From Candidatus Thorarchaeota archaeon (GTDB taxonomy: Archaea > Asgardarchaeota > Thorarchaeia > Thorarchaeales > Thorarchaeaceae), in contig JAGSHN010000020.1 of assembly GCA_029855935.1 (NCBI GenBank), positions 1 to 64,000 on the forward strand: a DNA stretch of 64,000 nucleotides. The letters run 5' to 3'. Within the stretch, counting starts at the first letter, position 1, and every line of letters starts with the position of its first letter. Shown piece by piece: positions 8,360 through 17,449 of this stretch. A program made the translations under genes and the position numbers. A model generated the notes under the pieces. That model had not been told where the DNA came from, did no database searches, and saw only the letters and a list, made by a program, of their open reading frames with translations.

Positions 8360-9040
8360 ATGTTCGAGCTGATTGAAGAGAAAGAGTCACTTCCGGCACT
8401 GAGGCCGCGGACGACGGTCTATGCAGTCGTCCATGCGGAGCCTGTTGACCATCGCGGCAGTGAGGTCTCACCGCGCGGAGAGCAGCAGATCAGGGAGCTG
8501 ATAAACTGCAGGATGATCACCTCCGCCTCGGCGATCTACTCCGCGCCCGGAGGTGCCTCGGAGTACACAGCTGACCAGCTCTCATCGGAGTTCAGTGCAC
8601 CCGTCAAGGTGATAGAAGAACTGGCAGACTTGAGTGTCGGCAAGGCCTCAAGGGACGATGACAGGCTGGGAGAGGAACTAGCCAAGATGTGGGACGACCA
8701 CGACTACGTTCCGCCCGGCGGGGAGTCGCTCGAGCAGGCCACTGAGCGCATATCGCACGCGGCAAACAAGATCGCCTCCTGGCACAGCGTTGACAGTATC
8801 GTCATCGTTGTGTCTCCGTCTGTCGCTGTCCTCTTCAACAGCCTGGTGACAGGTGCTCATCCCACGCTTGAGGACTGGCTCGCTATGGGCCACGCCTCCT
8901 GTGCCATCCTTGAGCATCACAGGACAAGCTGGTCGTTGCTCAGTCCGTTCGACAACACGTTTCTCTCGCAACCAACGACCGTTGTAGATGTTCTTCCAGA
9001 GGCGACGCGTCGACGCCTTGGCGTCCCTGATTCTGACTAG
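8360..9040 (+). CDS. Histidine-phosphatase-fold pseudoenzyme
   Basis: A 226-residue cytosolic protein whose whole plan follows the histidine phosphatase (phosphoglycerate mutase-like) superfamily. It has a first strand with V-Y-A-V-V-H-A-E-P, then S-P-R-G-E-Q-Q-I-R-E-L, a Y-S-A-P segment, P-P-G-G-E-S in the middle, and I-V-I-V-V-S-P-S near 150. In active members the first motif is R-H-G/A, the Y-S-S-P segment is followed by an Arg, and the late strand ends in S-H-G. Here the Arg is Val, the second Arg is missing and the late His is Pro. Catalysis by the known mechanism is therefore unlikely; a binding or regulatory role is inferred. ATG at 8360; a partial dead copy lies upstream at 7321. Confidence 0.7.
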   Translation: MFELIEEKESLPALRPRTTVYAVVHAEPVDHRGSEVSPRGEQQIRELINCRMITSASAIYSAPGGASEYTADQLSSEFSAPVKVIEELADLSVGKASRDDDRLGEELAKMWDDHDYVPPGGESLEQATERISHAANKIASWHSVDSIVIVVSPSVAVLFNSLVTGAHPTLEDWLAMGHASCAILEHHRTSWSLLSPFDNTFLSQPTTVVDVLPEATRRRLGVPDSD

Positions 9041-9147
9041 TCTGCGTACCCGCTGGACGTATCAAGTGTACCCTGACAGAGAGAGATGATACCATTGGCC
9101 GTGACGGTGCCCGAGCTCCGAGAACACTTCGTAGGCCTTGCGTCACC

Positions 9148-9181
9148 AGAAAAAGAGGGAGGAAGGAGGCAAGAGCCTCCT
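9148..9181 (-). terminator. Hairpin plus T-tract terminator of the surface-protein gene
   Basis: On the minus strand a perfect 7-base-pair stem (AGGAGGC / GCCTCCT, loop of 4) starts 16 bases after the stop codon at 9197. It is followed by a pyrimidine run ending in CTCTTTTTCT. This resembles an intrinsic terminator; archaeal termination depends mainly on the T-rich tract. Confidence 0.65.
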
Positions 9182-9196
9182 GCCAAGTCTGTACTA

Positions 9197-12100
9197 TCAG
9201 CCGCGTCTGCGTCTCAGCACGAGAACGATGACGATCACCGCGACTACGCCACCGACAAGCACGTAGCTGCCAACCGTCAGCCTGGGCGTGGTGCCGGACG
9301 GTGTTGTGGTCGTCGTGGGAACGGTCGTGGTTGTAGTCGTTGTGGTCGTGGGCGTTGTTGTTGTCGTCGTCGTTGTGGAGGCACTACCAAGGGAGCTGGA
9401 GTAGGAGACAAATACTGGGTCACAGATTATCTCCTCGCCGCCCCAGTGGTCGTAGCCGGCCGTCATGAACAGCATCGACGCCTCCACATTCCAGTCGGTG
9501 ATCGTCTCACCGTTGTCAGACTCGTAGATCAGGCTGAAGGCGCCAATCGGTGCCGTGGACGACCCGGAGGTGTAGACGTTGGTGAAGTTGTCGCCGCCCC
9601 AGGTGTACGGCAGGCCGCCCATGCTCACATTCGCGAACGGGGTGTCCTCAGATCCGAACTCGTAGTATGATGCATTGACCGAGTCGCTGTTCGGATCGGT
9701 GACGGGCCGCTCTCCAGCACGATAGACTGTTCTAGTTGCGGTCCCCAGCACGCCGAAGAAGTTCACGGCCAGACCGTAGCCCTCGAGGACGGTGTTGTTG
9801 AACTCGTCCAGAGTCCACTTGCCGAAGCGCTGGTCTACCTTGAACGCCACGGCGTGGTTCCACGTGGTCGGGTCATCTGGGTCGTAGTTGACCATGTTCA
9901 CGTTGAAGTGGATGTCGAAGGACATCTCCTCGACGTGGCCGTGCGTTATCCAGCTGTCGAAGTCCGTTGGGTCGAGACCCAGCGATCCCTCATACGACTG
10001 GCGCAGATCCCACGGACTCCTGATGCCATCAGCGTTCGACACCTGAAGCGGGAACAGCGTGACGTTCACATCATAGATGGAGATTCCGAAGGTGACCTCC
10101 GTGTCCGGGCTCACCTTGACGTCACCAGTGCCGTTGGTCGCACCAAAAGGCTGGCGTAGCTCCACCGAGCCGACAGCATCAATCAGGACAACGTGTGTGA
10201 CCTCGTCAGTGACGACCTTGCCATCCTCGATTGAGAAGTCTGGCGCGCTGGGTGAGGCACCAGTTGGAGAGTCCTTGAACAGCAGCAGGCCTGCGTACTG
10301 GGCACGAAATGCGGCCCACGTTGTGCTTGTGGCACTTGTTGCCACCTGGAACCACTGCTGAGTGCCCCAGGCGAACCACGTTGTCTCCCAAGAGTTGCCC
10401 TCGATGCCAGCAATCTCAGACAGATCGAGTGTCCGGTTCTTGGACAGCCACGCAATCCACTCGTATCCGGGCTGCGGGATGTCGTTGTCCATATCGGCCC
10501 ACAGGGTCTCCTGAATCTGGGCCATCTCAGTTGCATTGACCGGGCTGAAGTCACCAGCGTGGAACCAGTAGAAGTTCTCAGCCGCCTCAAACTCGATCAC
10601 GAGTTTGAGAACGCCCATCCAGCTTACCGAGTGAAACTCGTCGCCGGGCACACCCGGTGAGGGCTCGAAGTCCACTCCAACGGCCATGCCGTTGACCGTG
10701 ACGTTACCCCAGTCATGCCATGTGGCCGTCCGCTTCACGAAGTACTGGTCCTCGGTGGTGAAGATATTGCCGTCAAGGTCCAATGCTCCTTCATCGGTGA
10801 CGGTCCACTTGGGCTGCTCCCAGAACCTAACGTCGCCAACGATGAACTGCTGTGGCGTCCACAGTATGTCGCCCTGGATCTCATCGACGGCGTAGTAGGC
10901 CTGCGACCAGTTGAGGGGTGGCCACAGAACCCAGACACCCGAGCCAGACTGCGATACGTTTGCCTGGTAGAAGAGCCGGTACCCTGTTGTGACCCTGGTA
11001 CGGTCAACCTTCATCGACGGTGCTGTGCTCTCGAAGCGCAGCGTGACAAAGAATGTTGAGAGCTCATCGCCCACAGACAGCCCGTAGTCCAAGACTGTGA
11101 TCATAGAGCTACTTGTCTCCGTGGTCATTCCGACGTAGTTCCTGTCTGCATCGTAGTAGAACGTGGTCACTGTTGAGTTCGAGTAGGCAACGTCGTTCCG
11201 GAGGTCAACGGTCACGGTGTGGCTGATCTGGCTGTGCCAGAAGTGCGTCTCGTTGTTGCCATTTCCTCCGCCCTCGACGATTATGGTGAAGTTGTCCCGA
11301 ATGATATGCACCCAGTAGCCGTCGAGGTCAATCGGATTACCGTGCTGGTCTTCGAAGGCATGGCTCTGGTTGACGAAGACGTAGTAGCTTCCATTGACCT
11401 TTCCACCTGGGCCGTAGATGTCGAGCGTCACATTCAGAGTGTCACCCTGAAGTGCCCGGTGGACAACGACTCCGTCCTTCTTCACGTTGCCGTAGATGAA
11501 ATGCTTGTCGAATGCCAGCCTGACGGTGTTGTGCAGAGTTATCTCAGGACGTGCCTGCAACACCTCAGCGTCCTGGTTCAGCACCCGCCAGAAGTAGGGG
11601 TCGGCCGTGATAGTCCCGCCGACATCGTGTGGATCGGGATTCATGTCGGTCCGATTGGTGAAGTGGGCGTACCACGCGACCTCAGCACCGTCGTGGAGGA
11701 TCTCTGTCTTCTCAAGGGCAAAGTAGGGACTGATGTCAATCGACTCGTCGTACATCATGTCGAATGACAGTACCCACACGTGATAGACTATGCTCCACTG
11801 CCACGTGACGTTCGTCACGTAACCAGCAAGAGCGTAGGCTCCCGTCGAGTTGTAGACGAGGTTGATGAACGGGAAGCTCAGGTTGGCCGTTGTCCACGTT
11901 GTGCTGAAGGAGTTTATGTCGTCGGGAATCTGGACCGGGTTGTTGATCAGATACTGCTCCTCGAAGGTGAACGGACAGATTGGCACCCTCACGAGACCGA
12001 ACGGCTCGTTGGCTCTCACTCTGAAGACGAATGTGTCATTCGCCCCCACATAGTGGAGCAGGTCACCCGCCACATCCGTGATCTCCGCGTAGAAGTACCG

Positions 12101-12802
12101 CGGGAATCCGAAGAGCCTACGCTCGACCCTCTTGTCGAGACCAATCGGCGGGCTCTCGAACTCACCACGCTGGATCCTTGCGAGCCACGACAGTGACACG
12201 GGTCGGCCCTCGGTGTCGGTCGCCTGCATGCCGGTCCAGAAGATCATCGGGCCAACATCGATCTCGAACCTCACGGCGAACATTATCACATAGACGCCGC
12301 CACCCTCGCCGTACTGAGACGCCGTGGTGTTGAGGCTCAAGAAGTCAGATGGCTGCGGCTCCTGCGAACCGGCCTCGTATCTGAAGCACAGCCTGTTCCA
12401 CTCATCCGCGGTCGCGTTGTACTGAAGAACGAATATTGGCGACCTCGGGATGTGGCCTGTGCCCCAGAACAGCACCGAGTCGAGGGTGTTGCCCTCTCCG
12501 AGGAACTGCACCGGGATTGTTATGTTGATCCACAGGTCCGTTCCGACCTTCACGTAGTAGTCGTTGTCTGCTATGTCTGTGTCGTTGTCAGCGTACTTTA
12601 TCGTGATTGTCGGTTGTGGACCGAAGATCCACTGCGAGTTCTCATCCTGATGTTCGAACGGCTCCACACTGTTTGCGGTCTGCCACCGAACATGGATGAA
12701 TGGCTCTTCTGGCGCCTGAGCACTGACCAGGCTGACTGCGGCCGCTGCGCTCAGCAACATAAGAGCCATAACTAGTATTCCTATTCCAGTCGTCTTTCTC
12801 AT
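9197..12802 (-). CDS. Giant secreted, C-terminally anchored surface protein
   Basis: A 1201-residue protein. It has a classical signal peptide (M-R-K-T-T then a hydrophobic core ending at S-A-Q-A, about residue 29). A very long beta-rich ectodomain follows with many Asn-X-Ser/Thr glycosylation sites and many Trp/Tyr/Phe. Then comes a Thr-rich stalk of about 40 residues, a single membrane helix (V-L-V-G-G-V-V-A-V-I-V-I-V-L-V-L) and a basic R-R-R-R-G tail. This is the layout of archaeal S-layer or cell-surface glycoproteins; no enzyme motif is seen. The ATG at 12802 was chosen because AGGAGGT lies upstream at the right distance and the signal peptide begins there. It is monocistronic, has its own hairpin terminator, and a dyad lies about 60-95 bases upstream. 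Confidence 0.8.
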   Translation of the reverse strand: MRKTTGIGILVMALMLLSAAAAVSLVSAQAPEEPFIHVRWQTANSVEPFEHQDENSQWIFGPQPTITIKYADNDTDIADNDYYVKVGTDLWINITIPVQFLGEGNTLDSVLFWGTGHIPRSPIFVLQYNATADEWNRLCFRYEAGSQEPQPSDFLSLNTTASQYGEGGGVYVIMFAVRFEIDVGPMIFWTGMQATDTEGRPVSLSWLARIQRGEFESPPIGLDKRVERRLFGFPRYFYAEITDVAGDLLHYVGANDTFVFRVRANEPFGLVRVPICPFTFEEQYLINNPVQIPDDINSFSTTWTTANLSFPFINLVYNSTGAYALAGYVTNVTWQWSIVYHVWVLSFDMMYDESIDISPYFALEKTEILHDGAEVAWYAHFTNRTDMNPDPHDVGGTITADPYFWRVLNQDAEVLQARPEITLHNTVRLAFDKHFIYGNVKKDGVVVHRALQGDTLNVTLDIYGPGGKVNGSYYVFVNQSHAFEDQHGNPIDLDGYWVHIIRDNFTIIVEGGGNGNNETHFWHSQISHTVTVDLRNDVAYSNSTVTTFYYDADRNYVGMTTETSSSMITVLDYGLSVGDELSTFFVTLRFESTAPSMKVDRTRVTTGYRLFYQANVSQSGSGVWVLWPPLNWSQAYYAVDEIQGDILWTPQQFIVGDVRFWEQPKWTVTDEGALDLDGNIFTTEDQYFVKRTATWHDWGNVTVNGMAVGVDFEPSPGVPGDEFHSVSWMGVLKLVIEFEAAENFYWFHAGDFSPVNATEMAQIQETLWADMDNDIPQPGYEWIAWLSKNRTLDLSEIAGIEGNSWETTWFAWGTQQWFQVATSATSTTWAAFRAQYAGLLLFKDSPTGASPSAPDFSIEDGKVVTDEVTHVVLIDAVGSVELRQPFGATNGTGDVKVSPDTEVTFGISIYDVNVTLFPLQVSNADGIRSPWDLRQSYEGSLGLDPTDFDSWITHGHVEEMSFDIHFNVNMVNYDPDDPTTWNHAVAFKVDQRFGKWTLDEFNNTVLEGYGLAVNFFGVLGTATRTVYRAGERPVTDPNSDSVNASYYEFGSEDTPFANVSMGGLPYTWGGDNFTNVYTSGSSTAPIGAFSLIYESDNGETITDWNVEASMLFMTAGYDHWGGEEIICDPVFVSYSSSLGSASTTTTTTTTPTTTTTTTTTVPTTTTTPSGTTPRLTVGSYVLVGGVVAVIVIVLVLRRRRG

Positions 12803-12862
12803 CACATCGAACCTCCTGCCAACTCCTGTTCGCTCCAATTTGCCCCTATCAAAGCTCCCACG

Positions 12863-12896
12863 ATGACTTGACTCGGCGTGCCGAGTAGCACGTCAT
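12863..12896. promoter_or_regulatory. Nested dyad upstream of the surface-protein gene
   Basis: A 16-base near-perfect dyad, ACTCGGCGTGCCGAGT (7-base arms, 2-base centre), sits at 12871-12886. It is itself flanked by ATGAC at 12863-12867 and GTCAT at 12892-12896. Its position 60-95 bases upstream of the ATG fits an operator or an mRNA leader hairpin. Which of the two is not decided by the sequence. Confidence 0.4.
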
Positions 12897-13020
12897 CAGA
12901 TTCGAACAGGTAGATCATTGGCGTGACTTGGTTCATCAAAGGATCATTTCCTGTGGTCCTCTGATGGAAGAAACCGACTGGACGACTGCATTCATACCCC
13001 TTCACTGTTCGCATATGAAC

Positions 13021-14010
13021 TTATCGTGCGCGGACACCACACTGCACACCATTGACGACCGCCAGTCTTGCGACACCACGTTCCTGCAGCACCCTCAGGA
13101 GGTCGCGTGTCTCGGCAAGCGCGAGTACGATCTGGGACACATCGTATTCTCCATAGATGTCACGGGAGATCTGGTAGACCGACCGCGGCACATCTGTGAG
13201 AACCCTCTCCAGACGCGCAAGCTTGTCATCGATGTCGCGTCGCAGCTCCTCGATCCGACCGCTCAAGTCCTTGATGACCGCACGGTGACCGGGGAGGACT
13301 GTGTAGCCGTCGTAGCGCTCGAGCCTCTTCAGTGAGTCGAGGTAGGTGAGCATTGAGATGTCCTCGCCCTCGAAGTCGAGGCTGGGATTGGAGCTGATTG
13401 AGAGCAGGACGGTGTCACCTGAGAAGAGCAGGTGTTCAGACTCCGAGATCAGACAGACGGATCCGCGTGTGTGTCCGGGCGTCCAGAGTACGCTGAGCGT
13501 GCCCACTCCAGTCTGAATCGTGTCGCCGTTGTGAAGGCTGACGATGTCCCTGAGGTCGCGGCCCAGAGAGAGGAAGAACTTCGCAAGCCTGTTGCTCTCA
13601 AGGAGTGACATCATCTCGATGGGTGTTCCGCACTCCTGTGCTATCCTGAGATACGCCCTCGCGCGCTTGGTGACGTACTCTGTGTGGTGGGACACCCGGT
13701 AGGCGTCCTCCTCGTGGATGAACGCCTGTGCCAGAGGTCGCCCGGAACGCACTCGTGATGAGACGACCTCTGCCGTCATCCCGGCGTGGTCGATATGACC
13801 GTGCGTGAGTACGATCTGCTCAATGTCGCCCACCCTGACGTCGATGTCGGCCAGGCCAGCCTTGAGCGCCTCGATTGAGGGGCCGTACATGGGACCTGGG
13901 TCAATCATAGTGACCGGGTGACCCTCGATGACGTAGGCGTTGACGGGCCCCACGGGGAAGGGAGTCGGGATGACGATGAGATGAACGCCTGTCGTGACCT
14001 CAGGTGTCAC
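13021..14010 (-). CDS. Metallo-beta-lactamase-fold hydrolase
   Basis: A 329-residue cytosolic protein with the metal-binding signature T-H-G-H-I-D-H-A-G near residue 70. It also has P-G-H-T-R-G-S near 165, a G-D-T-V strand, and a late L-P-G-H-R. These supply the His/Asp ligands for two metals in the MBL fold. A helical C-terminal extension (R-I-E-E-L-R-R ... L-A-R-L-E-R) resembles the extra domain of LACTB2/glyoxalase-II-type members. The substrate (thioester, RNA or ester) cannot be told. The GTG start at 14010 lies three bases after the stop of the debranching enzyme gene, with GAGGAG just upstream inside that gene. The two genes thus form an operon, which may be only housekeeping coupling. 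Confidence 0.85.
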   Translation of the reverse strand: MTPEVTTGVHLIVIPTPFPVGPVNAYVIEGHPVTMIDPGPMYGPSIEALKAGLADIDVRVGDIEQIVLTHGHIDHAGMTAEVVSSRVRSGRPLAQAFIHEEDAYRVSHHTEYVTKRARAYLRIAQECGTPIEMMSLLESNRLAKFFLSLGRDLRDIVSLHNGDTIQTGVGTLSVLWTPGHTRGSVCLISESEHLLFSGDTVLLSISSNPSLDFEGEDISMLTYLDSLKRLERYDGYTVLPGHRAVIKDLSGRIEELRRDIDDKLARLERVLTDVPRSVYQISRDIYGEYDVSQIVLALAETRDLLRVLQERGVARLAVVNGVQCGVRAR

Positions 14011-14013
14011 TGA

Positions 14014-16032
14014 TCACAGCTCCTCGAAATAGACACGCAGTAGCTCGGCGACGGACCGGGCTCTGGAGACACATCCTCTGTCTCGATGCGGCTTCGACCC
14101 GTCGAACATATCAGACACCGTTCCGAGGCACCCCTTGCGGATCGTGTCGAGAACGGGCCTGAAGAAATGCTCCTCAGCGTACCTCTTGTTTGCCTCTGTG
14201 GCACCCTTCACGCGCAAGAACGCCGATATGTACGGCCCAATCAGCCACGGATGGACAGCACCGTTGTGAACGGCTGAGGCCCGAGTCCGCTCAGATCCCG
14301 TGACTGCACGCTGGAACCGCGGGTCGCGAGGTGACAGTGTCCTGAGTCCGTATGGCGTCAGGAGCTCTTCCGTCACAACCTTCAGCACCGACTCGGCCTT
14401 CTCATTGTCGAGCAGTCTGTAGGGCAGACTGATGGCGAAGATCTGATTCGGCCGGATTGAGGCGTCCTTCTTCTCGTCCGTCACCACGTCGTAGAGATAG
14501 CCGAGTTCGTCATCCCAGAAGGTCTGTACGAAGGCCTCCCGTATCCAGTAGGCAACAGCCCGATACTCGTAGGGATCGAGACCGCGCATCTCCGCAAGAT
14601 CGCCCATCGCCATAAGTGCATTGAACCACAGAGCGTTGACCTCGACACACTTGCCAATACGTGGCGTTGCCACCCAGTCGCCGAGACGCTCGTTCATCCA
14701 TGACACCTCGACACCCTCGATTCCAGAGAAGATCAGACCGTCGTGGTCCTCATGGATGTTGTACTTGGTGCCCATCCTGTAGGCCGAGATTATGGACTCC
14801 AGTGTGTCCCATATGATGCCGGGCAAGAACTCCGTGTCTGTCGTGGCCTTCACGTAGTGATGAACGGCAAGGACGTACCAGAGTGAGGCGTCGACACTGT
14901 CATATTCGGGCTGAATGCCGCGACTCGGAAAGTCGTTGGGGATGAGACCATAACGCGAGTGCCTTGCGTAGGTGCGCAGTATCTCGCGGGCATCGTTGAA
15001 CCTGCCGATGGACACAGTCAGCCCGGGAAGGGAGATCATCGCGTCGAGGCCGATGTCTGCAAGCTCGTGGTAGCCTGCTATGACCGAACGCGCCCGAGTC
15101 GACACTCTATCCACGATGAACGAGTCGGCATTGAACACCAGCCACTCGATGTCCTCCTCGCGGGGCTTGTCGCAGAAGGCGTAGGCGCGGTCGTTGAGTA
15201 TCTTTCTTCGTCGGAGCTCCTCGAACCGCAGACGGGCGAAGTCCTTTCGCTTTGCGCGCGTCAGTGACCCGAGGCCTCTGATCAGCTCCTGTCGTGACGG
15301 GCCTGCCGCAAAGAGGTAGGAGAGGTAGTGTTCACCAGCGGGAAGTATCGTGTGAAAGACGCCCGGGATCCACAGCTCCTCAAGATACTGCAGCCCCTTG
15401 GCCTTGTCCCGTCGATAGGCCTGCGGCTCGGTGACGTGAATCTCGGCGGGTGAGAACTCAGCATCGGGCGAATATGCAAAGACCCAGGGACTCTGCAGCC
15501 TCTCATCAAACGCGTAGTAGGAGCGCTCGTCGATACTCTCGTACTCGGGAGTGAAGTCGAGATGCGGTGGCCTGTGGTCTATCGGACGACAGGTGTGCAG
15601 CGGTGTGACTGTGAAGACCATCTCCTGTGGCGTGGAGATCTCGTAGTTGACGACGGTGATGTTGCGGCGGTAGGGCATGAACACAGTCTTGCGGAGCTCT
15701 ACCTCTCCTGCCCGGTAGGTCATCGTCGGGAGCGGATTCAGCGCAAACCCCTTCAGCAGGCGGTACCCGCGATGGGTGACGCCCTTGTCGGTCTCCTGCG
15801 TCGAGAGGTTGTACTCGTCCTCGCCCGTCACGATGGCCTCGTCCAGGCGCGACAGAGCGAGCCAGCGATCGACCGGCGGATTCATTGCACAGACAAGCAG
15901 CCCGTGATAGCCTCTCGTGTTGAGGCCCACAACCGTCGAGGATGCGTATCCTCCGAGGCCGTTCGTCGACAGCCACTCAAAGGTGACTGCGCGGTTCAAC
16001 CTCAGGTCAGCATCCTTCAAGACGATCGGCAA
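14014..16032 (-). CDS. Archaeal glycogen debranching enzyme (amylo-alpha-1,6-glucosidase)
   Basis: A 672-residue protein with the N-terminal sugar-binding domain motif E-W-L-S-T-N-G-L-G-G-Y-A-S-S-T near residue 20 and N-T-R-G-Y-H-G-L-L-V soon after. A C-terminal (alpha/alpha)6 glucosidase domain follows (about 290-670). It carries a D-A-S-L-W-Y-V-L segment, E-V-S-W-M-N-E-R-L-G-D-W-V and a V-E-V-N-A-L-W-F-N stretch that carry the catalytic acids in GH133 enzymes. It should hydrolyse alpha-1,6 branch points in glycogen or similar glucans in the cytoplasm. The length is normal for the archaeal family, which lacks the transferase half of the eukaryotic enzyme. It is the first gene of a two-gene operon with the MBL hydrolase. 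Confidence 0.9.
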   Translation of the reverse strand: MPIVLKDADLRLNRAVTFEWLSTNGLGGYASSTVVGLNTRGYHGLLVCAMNPPVDRWLALSRLDEAIVTGEDEYNLSTQETDKGVTHRGYRLLKGFALNPLPTMTYRAGEVELRKTVFMPYRRNITVVNYEISTPQEMVFTVTPLHTCRPIDHRPPHLDFTPEYESIDERSYYAFDERLQSPWVFAYSPDAEFSPAEIHVTEPQAYRRDKAKGLQYLEELWIPGVFHTILPAGEHYLSYLFAAGPSRQELIRGLGSLTRAKRKDFARLRFEELRRRKILNDRAYAFCDKPREEDIEWLVFNADSFIVDRVSTRARSVIAGYHELADIGLDAMISLPGLTVSIGRFNDAREILRTYARHSRYGLIPNDFPSRGIQPEYDSVDASLWYVLAVHHYVKATTDTEFLPGIIWDTLESIISAYRMGTKYNIHEDHDGLIFSGIEGVEVSWMNERLGDWVATPRIGKCVEVNALWFNALMAMGDLAEMRGLDPYEYRAVAYWIREAFVQTFWDDELGYLYDVVTDEKKDASIRPNQIFAISLPYRLLDNEKAESVLKVVTEELLTPYGLRTLSPRDPRFQRAVTGSERTRASAVHNGAVHPWLIGPYISAFLRVKGATEANKRYAEEHFFRPVLDTIRKGCLGTVSDMFDGSKPHRDRGCVSRARSVAELLRVYFEEL

Positions 16033-16120
16033 CGCATCGGTCTCCGTTTCAGTTCAAGCGTTCAGCCAAGTGCTGTACCTTAAACGTTACTCTCAGCAGA
16101 GAATCAGATGTGGCAGCGTC

Positions 16121-17362
16121 TCACTCCCCTTGCGACCCCAGCCTTGAGACCGCCCATCTGACGAGAACCACGCTGATGAGCCCTGCAACACCAGCAACGA
16201 TGTAGAGTGCCCTGAGACTCCCTGTGAAGGTCCAGATCCAGGCACCTACGTTTGCGGCTATCAGACCCGTCGACCGCATGAGGACATCGTATGTGCCCAG
16301 GGCCCGTCCCTGCTTGTCCTCATCCACGTTCCTGACAACAAACGTGTTCTCGGTGCCGACCCAGACGGCAATTGGTACCGCCCAGATAATCTCCAGAACG
16401 AACATCATCACAACGCCCGAGCCAATGCCGAACAGAAAGACGACGATGGCATTGAGTGAGAGAGCGGTGGCAAGTGCGGTCCCGTGGGCCCTGTCAGCGA
16501 GTCCGCTGGCCGAGTACGAGACTATCGAGAACGTGAACGAGAAGGCGCTCCACGTCACAGCATACACCGCCGTTGAGACACCCCACTCTCCCACGCAGAG
16601 ATTCCCGAAGTAGGGCAGGGCCATATTGAACACAAAGTAGAACGGCAGGATACTGAACGAGAACAGCCAGAAGTTGCGGCCCAGGCCGCGGACCGTGACG
16701 ACGGGGCCCATTCTTGCCCGCTCCTTGACCTCATCAGAAAGGGTCTCTCTGAGGACCGCCCAGGCGACGGCGATTGTCAGGCATGCCCACACGGCCGCGA
16801 TTGCATAGAGCATTGTTGGGTCATAGACCTCGAGAAGCGCGGCACCAATGAGCGGAGCGGCACCGTCGACAGCAAATGCCGGTACAAACACCATCGTGAA
16901 TCTCCGCGCTGTGTCCGTGGCGCCAACAGCTGCTATCTCATCCGCAGGAAAGGCCCGCACAAGGACCATGACAAAGCTCCAGCCCAGGCTGGCGAGGGCG
17001 TAGCTGAATGGTATGAGCGGCCACACCGGTGCAGTCGCAAGGAGGTACAGGCCGAGCGCCATCGGGACCAGCGACAGCATCATTGTCCGTTTCCGGCCGA
17101 AGAGGTCAGAGACTATGCCGGACGCGGGCGCGCCCAGGAGTCCCATTGCCGTCCCCGCTGTGAAGGTGAGCCCCATCTGCCACGGAGCGAGAATTGTCTC
17201 CAAGTGGATACCGAACTGCCAGTTCCACAGACTGAGGGAGAATTGGGCCATCGCCATCACGAGAGCGAGTCGCCACAGTCGTCTACTCAGACCGAAGATC
17301 AGCCGACCGGCCTCGGTCCGCTCAACAGTCAGTCCAACTGTGCCGTCGCTCATGTCTGGCAT
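16121..17362 (-). CDS. Major facilitator superfamily transporter
   Basis: A 413-residue protein with about 12 hydrophobic segments in two halves. The MFS signature between helices 2 and 3 is clear: G-I-V-S-D-L-F-G-R-K-R near residue 85, a match to G-x3-D-x2-G-R-R/K. A weaker counterpart, G-L-A-D-R-A-H-G, lies between helices 8 and 9. It should be a secondary transporter in the cytoplasmic membrane. Substrate is not readable; the neighbouring debranching enzyme makes a sugar conceivable but this is only context. ATG at 17362, with a second Met at residue 4. It lies 88 bases upstream of the debranching enzyme gene on the same strand. Confidence 0.85.
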   Translation of the reverse strand: MPDMSDGTVGLTVERTEAGRLIFGLSRRLWRLALVMAMAQFSLSLWNWQFGIHLETILAPWQMGLTFTAGTAMGLLGAPASGIVSDLFGRKRTMMLSLVPMALGLYLLATAPVWPLIPFSYALASLGWSFVMVLVRAFPADEIAAVGATDTARRFTMVFVPAFAVDGAAPLIGAALLEVYDPTMLYAIAAVWACLTIAVAWAVLRETLSDEVKERARMGPVVTVRGLGRNFWLFSFSILPFYFVFNMALPYFGNLCVGEWGVSTAVYAVTWSAFSFTFSIVSYSASGLADRAHGTALATALSLNAIVVFLFGIGSGVVMMFVLEIIWAVPIAVWVGTENTFVVRNVDEDKQGRALGTYDVLMRSTGLIAANVGAWIWTFTGSLRALYIVAGVAGLISVVLVRWAVSRLGSQGE

Positions 17363-17449
17363 GGTCGTTCATCGCGGCCGGATGCGGACTACGATTTGAG
17401 GCTGTCGGTCTGCTGTGAAGAGAGGGACGTGGCAAGAGGGGTCCGGCTC

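Noticed and set aside
9086-9670. 194-residue plus-strand frame with a Cys/Gly/Arg-rich middle
   Set aside because: The Cys/Arg run is the complement of the Thr-rich stalk codons of the surface protein on the other strand.
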